From positions 1-20,599 of the forward strand of contig DATHTV010000170.1 in assembly GCA_035462845.1 (NCBI GenBank): a stretch of 20,599 nucleotides of DNA, given 5' to 3'. Both the position numbers and the translations under genes were made by a program. This DNA is from DASTQL01 sp035462845 (GTDB taxonomy: Bacteria > Actinomycetota > Actinomycetes > Jiangellales > Jiangellaceae). Numbering within the stretch: the first letter of the stretch is position 1; every line of letters begins with the position of its first letter. Below are positions 14,763-20,599 of this stretch, piece after piece. Under the pieces are notes generated by a model. The model worked only from the letters and a program-made list of their open reading frames with translations, made no database searches and was not told the DNA's origin.

Positions 14763-15620
14763 TCACCACGTCCCGAAGACCCGCTCGGCGTTGGCGCTGA
14801 CGGCGTCGCAGACCTCCGCGAGGTCGCGGCCCAGGACCTCGGCCACCGTCCGTACGGTGTGCGGCAGGAGGTACGGCGCGTTGGGCCGGCCCCGGTACGG
14901 GTGGGGCGTGAGGTACGGCGCGTCGGTCTCCACCAGCACCTGCTCCAGCGGCACCTCGGCCAGCGCGTCGCGCAGCGCGGCAGCGTTGCGGAAGGTGACC
15001 GGCCCGGCGAAGGACAGGTACCACCCCCGCTCGACGCAGTGCCGCGCCATCGCGGCGTCACCGGAGAAGCAGTGGAACACCACCGTCTGCGGCGGGCCGG
15101 CGTCCTCGAGCACCCGGATGACGTCGTCGTGGGCGTCGCGGTCGTGGACGACCAGCGCCTTGCCCAGCCGCCGGGCCATGGTCACGTGGGCCCGGAAGGA
15201 CTCCTCCTGCGCCGGCCGGCCCTCCGGCCCGACCCAGTAGTGGTCGAGGCCGGTCTCCCCCACGGCCCGCACCTCGGGCGCCACAGCCAGCGCCTCGACT
15301 TCGGCGAGCGCCCCGTCCAGCGTGCCGGCCTGCGCGTGGGCCGTCGCCTCGGTCGGGTGCAGCGCGACACCTGCCACCACCGGTCCGTACGAACGGGCCG
15401 CCTCGACCGCCCAGCGGGCACCGGCCAGGTCGCAGCCGATCTGCACCACCCGGTCGACGCCGACGGCCGCGGCCTCGGCGAGCGCCCGGTCGAGCGGGAC
15501 AGCGGGCTCGCCCTCGCCGCGGGCGACGTCGAGGTGGCAGTGGCTGTCCACGACGGGGCGGGGCAACGGCTCCGGGGCGGGCGGGCGGCCCGGGCCGCCC
15601 GAGCTGCGTGGGTGGGTCAC
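14763..15620 (-). CDS. tatD: TatD-family metal-dependent deoxyribonuclease
   Basis: TatD proteins are TIM-barrel metallo-nucleases implicated in DNA repair and quality control. The 285-residue product has DSHCHLD (His27, His29), GETGLDHYW (bridging Glu), VVHDRDAHDD, FHCFSGD and VETDAPYLTP, which together form the metal site. The first 20 residues are Pro/Gly-rich and not conserved. The GTG start at 15618-15620 overlaps the metG stop by four bases (GTGA), so translation is probably coupled to metG. The frame is open far upstream but that portion is the shadow of metG. Confidence 0.95.
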   Translation of the reverse strand: MTHPRSSGGPGRPPAPEPLPRPVVDSHCHLDVARGEGEPAVPLDRALAEAAAVGVDRVVQIGCDLAGARWAVEAARSYGPVVAGVALHPTEATAHAQAGTLDGALAEVEALAVAPEVRAVGETGLDHYWVGPEGRPAQEESFRAHVTMARRLGKALVVHDRDAHDDVIRVLEDAGPPQTVVFHCFSGDAAMARHCVERGWYLSFAGPVTFRNAAALRDALAEVPLEQVLVETDAPYLTPHPYRGRPNAPYLLPHTVRTVAEVLGRDLAEVCDAVSANAERVFGTW

Positions 15621-17434
15621 GAGCCCGCGGCCCGCTCCTCGAGCCGCGCCAGCTCCTCCTCGACCACCGAGTCGTCGAGCTTCCGGAAGACCGGCGTCGG
15701 CGGGGCCACCGGGGTGCCGGGCACCAGCGGCCGGGACCCCCAGGCCAGCCCGTCGTGCGGGTCGCGGTCGAGCATGAGGACCGGGTAGGGCCGGCCGTCG
15801 TCGAGGTCGGTGACCTCGCGGATCTCGGGCATCGGTGCCACCCCACCCGTACGGCCGACCAGCGAGTGCACCTGCTCGGCCGAGTGCGGCAGGAAGGGCG
15901 CGAGCAGCGCGTTGCAGTCGTCGACCGCCTGCAGGGCGACGTGCAGCACGGTGCGCATGCGGTCGGGGTCCTCGGTGCGCAGCTTCCAGGGCGCCTGCTG
16001 CGAGAGGTAGGTGTTGGCCTCGCCGACGACCCGCATCGCCTCCTGGACCGCGGCCTTCTGGCGGTGCGTCTCGAGCAGGCTGCCGACCGTGCCGAAGCCG
16101 GCGCGAGTGGTGTCGAGCAGCGCCCGGTCGGCGTCGGTGAGCTCGCCCGGCTCGGGCACGCTGCCGACGTTCTTGGCGACCATCGAGACCGTGCGGTTGA
16201 CCAGGTTGCCCCAGCCCGCGACCAGCTCGTCGTTGTTGCGCCGGACGAACTCCGCCCAGGTGAAGTCGGTGTCCTGGTTCTCCGGGCCGGCCACGGCGAT
16301 GAAGTAGCGGAGCGCGTCGGGGTCGTACCGCTCGAGGAAGTCCCGGACGTAGATGACCACGCCGCGGCTGGAGGAGAACTTGCGGCCCTCCATGGTGAGG
16401 AACTCGCTGGACACCACCTCGGTGGGCAGCTGCAGCGTGCCGAACGGGCCCGGTTGCCCGCCGCGCTCGCCCCGGCCGTCGTAGCCGATCAGCTCGGCGG
16501 GCCAGATCTGGCTGTGGAAGGTGATGTTGTCCTTGCCCATGAAGTAGTACGACGACGCGGCCGGGTCGCACCACCAGGCCCGCCACGCCTCCGGGTCACC
16601 CGTGCGCCGCGCCCACTCCACCGACGCCGACAGGTAGCCGATGACCGCGTCGAACCACACGTACAGGCGCTTGCTCGGGTTGTCCTCCCAGCCGGGCAGC
16701 GGCACCGGGACTCCCCAGTCGATGTCCCGGGTCATCGCGCGCGGGCGCACGTCCTGGAGCAGGTTGAGGGAGAACTTGAGGACGTTGGGCCGCCAGTCGG
16801 TGCGGGTCTGCAGCCACTGCCCGAGCGCGCCGGCGAGGGCCGGGAGGTCGAGGAAGAAGTGCTCGGTCTCGACGAACTTCGGCGTCTCGCCGTTGATCCG
16901 GCTGCGCGGGTTGACGAGGTCGGTGGGGTCGAGCTGGTTGCCGCAGTTGTCGCACTGGTCGCCGCGGGCGCCGTCGTAGCCGCAGATCGGGCAGCTGCCC
17001 TCGATGAAGCGGTCCGGCAGGGTGCGGCCGGTCGACGGCGAGATCGCGCCCTTGGTGGTGCGCGGCACCATGTAGCCGTTGCGGTGCAACGTGCGGAACA
17101 TCTCCTGCGCGACCGCGTAGTGGTTGCGGGTGGTGGTTCGGGTGAACAGGTCGTAGGAGAGACCGAGGGCGTGCAGGTCCTCGACGATCACCCGGTTGTA
17201 GCGGTCGGCGAGCTCCTGCGGCGCGACGCCCTCGTGCTCGGCCTGGACGAGGATCGGGGTGCCGTGCTCGTCGGTGCCGCTGACCATGAGGACCTCGTTG
17301 CCCGCCATCCGCATGTACCGGCTGAACACGTCGGCCGGGACGCCGAAGCCGGAGACGTGGCCGATGTGGCGGGGACCGTTGGCATAGGGCCACGCCACGG
17401 CCGTGAGCACGTGACGGGGCGCCGGAGTAGACAT
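15617..17434 (-). CDS. metG: Methionyl-tRNA synthetase
   Basis: This enzyme charges tRNA-Met for initiation and elongation. The 605-residue class I synthetase starts at ATG 17432-17434; 19 in-frame codons upstream lack family sequence. It shows AWPYANGPRHIGHVSGFG with HIGH at 23-26 and VSGTDEHGTP. A single zinc knuckle follows (CPIC...CDNC, in the connecting domain), then WFDAVIGYLSAS. The KMSKS loop appears as KFSSSRG. No C-terminal tRNA-binding (EMAP-like) domain is present. It lies 10 bases downstream of rsmI; an AGGAT ribosome site overlaps the rsmI stop. Confidence 0.98.
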   Translation of the reverse strand: MSTPAPRHVLTAVAWPYANGPRHIGHVSGFGVPADVFSRYMRMAGNEVLMVSGTDEHGTPILVQAEHEGVAPQELADRYNRVIVEDLHALGLSYDLFTRTTTRNHYAVAQEMFRTLHRNGYMVPRTTKGAISPSTGRTLPDRFIEGSCPICGYDGARGDQCDNCGNQLDPTDLVNPRSRINGETPKFVETEHFFLDLPALAGALGQWLQTRTDWRPNVLKFSLNLLQDVRPRAMTRDIDWGVPVPLPGWEDNPSKRLYVWFDAVIGYLSASVEWARRTGDPEAWRAWWCDPAASSYYFMGKDNITFHSQIWPAELIGYDGRGERGGQPGPFGTLQLPTEVVSSEFLTMEGRKFSSSRGVVIYVRDFLERYDPDALRYFIAVAGPENQDTDFTWAEFVRRNNDELVAGWGNLVNRTVSMVAKNVGSVPEPGELTDADRALLDTTRAGFGTVGSLLETHRQKAAVQEAMRVVGEANTYLSQQAPWKLRTEDPDRMRTVLHVALQAVDDCNALLAPFLPHSAEQVHSLVGRTGGVAPMPEIREVTDLDDGRPYPVLMLDRDPHDGLAWGSRPLVPGTPVAPPTPVFRKLDDSVVEEELARLEERAAGS

Positions 17435-17444
17435 GGGCGCGATC

Positions 17445-18368
17445 CTAGGGGCCGCGATCCCAGGGGCCGCCCTCCGGCGTGACCTGCCCACGCCGCTTGG
17501 CCTCGACCACCGCCGCGTACACCTCGCGCTTGGGGCGGCCGAGCTCCATAGCCACCTCGGCGATCGCCTGCTTGCGCGGCATGCCCGCCGCCTCGCGCTC
17601 GGCCACCATGGCGGCCGGGTCGGCGTCGGGGTCGACCGCCGGCGCCGGGGCGCCCCCGACGACCACGGTCACCTCGCCGCGTACGCCGCCGGCAGCCCAG
17701 TCCGCGAGCTCGCCCAGGTGGCCGCGCCGCACCTCCTCGTACGTCTTGGTCAGCTCGCGGCAGACCGCGCCGGGGCGGTCGGCGCCGAACGCCTCCGCGC
17801 ACGCCGTGAGCATGGCGGCCAGCCGGTGCGGGGCCTCGAAGAAGACCAGCGTCCGGTCGTCCGCGGCGAGAGCGGCGAGCCGACGGGCGCGCTCACCAGC
17901 CCTGCGGGGCAGGAAGCCCTCGAAGCAGAACCGGTCCACGGGCAGGCCGCTGACGGCGAGCGCGGTCAGGACGGCACTCGGTCCGGGGGCGGCCGTCACA
18001 CGCACGCCGGCCTGCACCGCGGCGGCGACGAGCCGGTAGCCCGGGTCGGACACCGACGGCATGCCCGCGTCGGTCACCAGCAGGACGCGCTCCCCGCGCT
18101 CGAGCGCCTCGACCAGCTCGGGCGTGCGCGCCACCTCGTTCCCCTCGAAGTACGAGACGACACGCCCGGCCGGCGTAACGCCGAGCGCCTGGCACAGCCG
18201 GCGCAGCCGCCGGGTGTCCTCTGCGGCGACGACGTCGGCCCGGGCCAGCTCGAGGGCGAGTCGCGGCGGGGCGTCAGTGGCGTCGCCGATCGGCGTCCCG
18301 GCCAGCACCAGCACGCCCCGGTCATCGCTGTCCGGGGCATCCGTCCACGGGGCGTCGGCGTCCGTCAC
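17445..18368 (-). CDS. rsmI: 16S rRNA (cytidine1402-2'-O)-methyltransferase
   Basis: RsmI methylates the ribose of C1402 in the ribosomal P site using SAM. The 307-residue tetrapyrrole-methylase-fold protein has LAGTPIGDATDAPPRL, VVAAEDTRRLRRL, SYFEGNE, LLVTDAGMPSVSDPGYRLV, AAPGPSAVLTAL and FEGFLPRRAGER. The C-terminal helical part has GMPRKQAIAEVAMELGRPKR. I chose GTG at 18366-18368 with AGGA seven bases upstream. Another GTG at 18387-18389 would add seven residues but sits at the predicted transcript start. It is the first gene of the rsmI-metG-tatD unit and divergent from the GT39 gene. Confidence 0.95.
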   Translation of the reverse strand: MTDADAPWTDAPDSDDRGVLVLAGTPIGDATDAPPRLALELARADVVAAEDTRRLRRLCQALGVTPAGRVVSYFEGNEVARTPELVEALERGERVLLVTDAGMPSVSDPGYRLVAAAVQAGVRVTAAPGPSAVLTALAVSGLPVDRFCFEGFLPRRAGERARRLAALAADDRTLVFFEAPHRLAAMLTACAEAFGADRPGAVCRELTKTYEEVRRGHLGELADWAAGGVRGEVTVVVGGAPAPAVDPDADPAAMVAEREAAGMPRKQAIAEVAMELGRPKREVYAAVVEAKRRGQVTPEGGPWDRGP

Positions 18369-18390
18369 GGGCTCATCCTGGCAGCCCACC

Positions 18391-18397
18391 TACGATG
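18391..18397. promoter_or_regulatory. Overlapping divergent -10 elements, pmt and rsmI
   Basis: TACGAT (18391-18396, plus) is followed by six bases and the GTG at 18403, giving a leaderless pmt transcript. The same bases read on the minus strand give CATCGT (18392-18397), about 24 bases before the rsmI GTG. The two start codons are only 34 bases apart, so the promoters must overlap and probably compete. No clear -35 was found for either. Confidence 0.45.
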
Positions 18398-18402
18398 TGC
18401 CG

Positions 18403-20028
18403 GTGACGCGGACGGCCGAGGTGGACGGGGGCGCCGCACCGGACGCGGCGACCTCCGCGGACCCGGCCCCGGACGAGGCGGCGGCCCCGCCGCACTCCTC
18501 CGCCGTGCGCGAGCGCCTCGTCCAGCCGATGCCGGGAGACCGCTTCGCCGGCTGGATGACGGCGATAGGCATGGGCCTGCTCGCGGCCGTCCTGCGACTG
18601 GTCGACCTGGGGCGGCCGCACCGCTTCGTCTTCGACGAGACCTACTACGCCAAGGACGCCTTCGCGCTGCTGCGCTCCGGGCACTCCCGGCGCTTCGTCG
18701 AAGGAGCGAACGACCGGATCCTGGCCGGGGACCTCGACGTGTTCGCCGACGGCGCCTCCTTCGTCGTGCACCCCGACGTCGGCAAGTGGCTGATCGCCGG
18801 CGGGATCAAGGTCTTCGGCATGGACCCGACCGGGTGGCGGGTCGCCACGGCCCTCGCCGGGGTGATGACGGTGGTGCTGCTGACCCGGGCGGCCCGCCGG
18901 CTCTTCCGCTCGACCCTGCTGGGTGGCGTCGCCGGACTGCTGCTCGCGGTCGACGGCATGTCGATCGCGGTGAGCCGCACGGCGATCCTCGACGGGATCC
19001 TCACGCTCTTCGTCGTCGCCGCCTTCGCGTGCCTGCTCGTGGACCGGGACCGCTCCCGCGCCGCGTACGCGGACTGGGCCGAGGCGCGGACAGGGCACCT
19101 GATCGGGGCCGGCCCGCTGCTCGCCTGGCGACCATGGCGGCTCGCCGCCGGCGTGCTGCTGGGACTCGCCTGCGGCACCAAGTGGAACGGCGTCTACGCG
19201 CTCGCCGCCTTCGGGCTGCTGACGGTGATCTGGGAGGTCGGCGCCCGGCGCGCCGTCGGGGTCGGCCGGCCCTGGCGGGTCGCGCTGGCGACCGACGCCC
19301 CAGTCGCGTTCGTCACGATGGTCGGCAGCGCGGTGCTCACCTACCTCGCGTCGTGGGCCGGGTGGATCCTCACGCCGGGCGGGTGGTCGCGGCAGTGGGC
19401 GGCGGACAACCCCGCCGCCGGCGTCGCGGCGCTCGCCCCCGACTGGCTGCGGAGCCTCTGGCACTACCACGCCGAGATGCTGACCTTCCACACCGGGCTC
19501 GACGCCGACCACTCGTACTCCTCGCACCCGCGCGGCTGGCTGCTGATGGCGCGGCCGGTCTCCTTTGACTTCGAGTCGCTGGACCGCGGGGTCGAGGGCT
19601 GCGAGGCGACGCGCTGCGCCCAGGAGGTGCTCGCCCTCGGCACCCCGCTGCTGTGGTGGGGCGGCTGCGTGGCGCTGGCCGTCTGCCTGTGGGCGTGGGC
19701 GATGCGCCGGGACTGGCGGGCCGGCGCGGTCCTGTCCGGCGTGGCGGCGACGTGGCTGCCGTGGTTCGCCTTCCCCGACCGGACGATCTTCTCCTTCTAC
19801 GCGGTGGTGATCGCGCCGTTCCTGGTCCTGGCCGTGGTGTACCTGCTGGGGCTCGTGCTCGGCGGCCCGGGCGCGTCGCCGACACGGCGCGCGGTCGGGG
19901 CCGCCGTCGCCGGCGCGTACGTGCTCATGGTCCTGGTGTACGCGGCGTGGTTCTACCCGCTGGCCGTCGACGCGGTGATCCCGTACGACGAGTGGCTGCG
20001 GCGGATGTGGCTGCGCCGCTGGATCTGA
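18403..20028 (+). CDS. pmt: Dolichyl/polyprenyl-phosphate-mannose protein O-mannosyltransferase (GT39)
   Basis: This integral-membrane glycosyltransferase moves mannose from polyprenyl-phosphomannose to Ser/Thr of secreted proteins. The 541-residue product starts at GTG 18403 with a leaderless promoter pattern. After a disordered acidic Ala/Pro-rich leader (about 1-45) and a first membrane helix comes the hallmark FVFDETYYAKDA, with Asp78-Glu79 as the catalytic acidic pair. HPDVGKWLI, AVDGMSIAVSRTAILDG, GLACGTKWNGVYAL, and HSYSSHPRGWLLMARPVSF follow, all typical of the family. Multiple hydrophobic segments run to the C-terminus, which ends in PYDEWLRRMWLRRWI. Divergence from rsmI is also found in mycobacteria. 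A strong hairpin lies 31 bases after the stop. Confidence 0.95.
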   Translation: MTRTAEVDGGAAPDAATSADPAPDEAAAPPHSSAVRERLVQPMPGDRFAGWMTAIGMGLLAAVLRLVDLGRPHRFVFDETYYAKDAFALLRSGHSRRFVEGANDRILAGDLDVFADGASFVVHPDVGKWLIAGGIKVFGMDPTGWRVATALAGVMTVVLLTRAARRLFRSTLLGGVAGLLLAVDGMSIAVSRTAILDGILTLFVVAAFACLLVDRDRSRAAYADWAEARTGHLIGAGPLLAWRPWRLAAGVLLGLACGTKWNGVYALAAFGLLTVIWEVGARRAVGVGRPWRVALATDAPVAFVTMVGSAVLTYLASWAGWILTPGGWSRQWAADNPAAGVAALAPDWLRSLWHYHAEMLTFHTGLDADHSYSSHPRGWLLMARPVSFDFESLDRGVEGCEATRCAQEVLALGTPLLWWGGCVALAVCLWAWAMRRDWRAGAVLSGVAATWLPWFAFPDRTIFSFYAVVIAPFLVLAVVYLLGLVLGGPGASPTRRAVGAAVAGAYVLMVLVYAAWFYPLAVDAVIPYDEWLRRMWLRRWI

Positions 20029-20059
20029 CCGGCAGCGGCGGGTGGCTCCCGGAACGACG

Positions 20060-20091
20060 AGGCCCGGGCGGCATGAGCCGGACCCGGGCTT
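20060..20091. terminator. Strong hairpin terminator after pmt
   Basis: AGGCCCGGG (20060-20068) pairs with CCCGGGCTT (20083-20091, one G-U). Inside it, CGGC (20069-20072) pairs with GCCG (20077-20080) around an ATGA loop, with a two-base GA bulge. The resulting 13-bp GC-rich stem starts 31 bases after the pmt stop. It lacks a long U-tract, as is common in actinobacteria, and could also stop transcription arriving from the right. Confidence 0.7.
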
Positions 20092-20268
20092 CGCGTGTCG
20101 GTGGTGGACCTAAAGGGGTCGTCTTTCGAACCCCGGAACTCAGGACGTTGTCGAGCATGTCGCCATAGTGATGGCCTGCGGCAAGGTCAACGACGGCAGC
20201 AACGCATCCGCTCGGCGGGCACGTGAGCGATGGCGGATCGTTGATCGCTTGACCTGACTCGTGCCACG
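20092..20268. other. Non-coding interval between pmt and the transposase gene
   Basis: No gene is visible here. A GGGGT/ACCCC short inverted repeat near 20115-20135 and GCCAT-AGTG-ATGGC (20162-20175) are the only clear symmetries. AGGTCAA at 20184-20190 is inverted at 20249-20255. Part of this interval should belong to the insertion element's terminal region, but its boundary cannot be fixed without the other end. Confidence 0.4.
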
Positions 20269-20599
20269 TTAGTCACCCCGTGAGAGAGCGCGGATGATCT
20301 CGGCTGCCTCGGCGGTGATGGCCGGTTCGGCGGTGAGCTGGTGTTCGCCGATCTGCACGGTGACCGTGCGCAGCGGGCGCAGGGTGCGGACGAGCCGTCT
20401 GATCGACACGCCGCTGCGTTCTTGAAGATCTCGGGCGACGGCGAGGGCGGCGAACACGACGGTGAGGTGGGCTTCGATGGAGTCGCGTTGGTAGTGGAAG
20501 ATCGGCCGGGCGCGTAGGTCGGTCTTGGCCATCCGGAACGACTTCTCCACCTTCCACAGGTCGTGGTAGGCGCCGATGACCGCGTTCCCGTCCATGGTG
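20269..20599 (-). CDS. Transposase C-terminal part, IS4 superfamily (IS1634-like), runs off the right edge
   Basis: The last 110 codons are present and the 5' part lies beyond the window. The segment YHDLWKVEKSFRMAKTDLRA has the W-x-V-E-(6)-K pattern of the third catalytic acidic residue (Glu) in IS4-type DDE transposases. It is followed by RPIFHYQRDSIEAHLTVVFA, typical of IS1634-like members. The reading frame is intact to TAA at 20269-20271. Whether the whole element is complete cannot be judged. Base composition here is slightly less GC-rich than in the neighbouring genes. Confidence 0.85.
   Translation of the reverse strand, partial: TMDGNAVIGAYHDLWKVEKSFRMAKTDLRARPIFHYQRDSIEAHLTVVFAALAVARDLQERSGVSIRRLVRTLRPLRTVTVQIGEHQLTAEPAITAEAAEIIRALSRGD

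Noticed and set aside
20105..20140. Minus strand resembles a tRNA 3' end (GGGGTTCGAA, later GGTCCACCA), suggesting an attachment site.
   Set aside because: The T stem is interrupted by five extra bases, the acceptor spacing is off by at least one base, and no matching 5' half exists nearby. Probably coincidence or part of the insertion element's end.

Overview
This is a GC-rich chromosomal window from an actinobacterium. Evidence includes the many GTG starts, a G5/DUF348 resuscitation-promoting factor, a GT39 protein mannosyltransferase divergent from rsmI, and the gene orders rsmI-metG-tatD-rpfB-rsmA-ispE-abcF and glmU-prs-rplY-pth. Placement near the Nocardioidaceae (Propionibacteriales) is plausible but is only inferred. 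Most of the window is conserved housekeeping sequence on the minus strand, with accessory pieces inserted between the two blocks and at both ends.

Left end (1-1323): the N-terminus of a membrane sugar-phosphate transferase runs off the left edge. It is divergent from a LuxR-type regulator whose receiver domain lacks its phosphorylation residues. The 320-base gap between them holds a cluster of five GTAC cores and two abutting 10-bp palindromes.

Block 1 (1311-6609, minus): tRNA-Gln(UUG), glmU, prs, rplY (ctc) and pth cover cell-wall precursor UDP-GlcNAc, PRPP, ribosome and peptidyl-tRNA recycling functions. The block is interrupted between prs and rplY by two plus-strand genes, a HipA-like kinase and a DUF3037 protein. 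These overlap by 17 bases and seem to have their own leaderless promoter.

Accessory interval (6610-9772, plus): a membrane acyl desaturase behind an inverted-repeat operator candidate, a TetR regulator that may control it, a decayed minus-strand ORF, and a MarR regulator.

Block 2 (9773-18368, minus): rsmI, metG and tatD are tightly packed, with a 4-base GTGA overlap between metG and tatD. After its own promoter come rpfB, rsmA, ispE and an ABC-F ATPase. These act in 16S rRNA methylation, Met-tRNA synthesis, a TatD-family nuclease function, muralytic resuscitation, isoprenoid precursor synthesis and ribosome-associated ATPase activity. rsmA has no ATG/GTG/TTG start upstream of its conserved N-terminus.

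Right end (18391-20599): the GT39 protein O-mannosyltransferase gene is divergent from rsmI over overlapping -10 elements. It is followed by a strong hairpin and then the 3' part of an IS4-superfamily (IS1634-like) transposase that leaves the window. No CRISPR array, rRNA, phage module or complete mobile element is visible.
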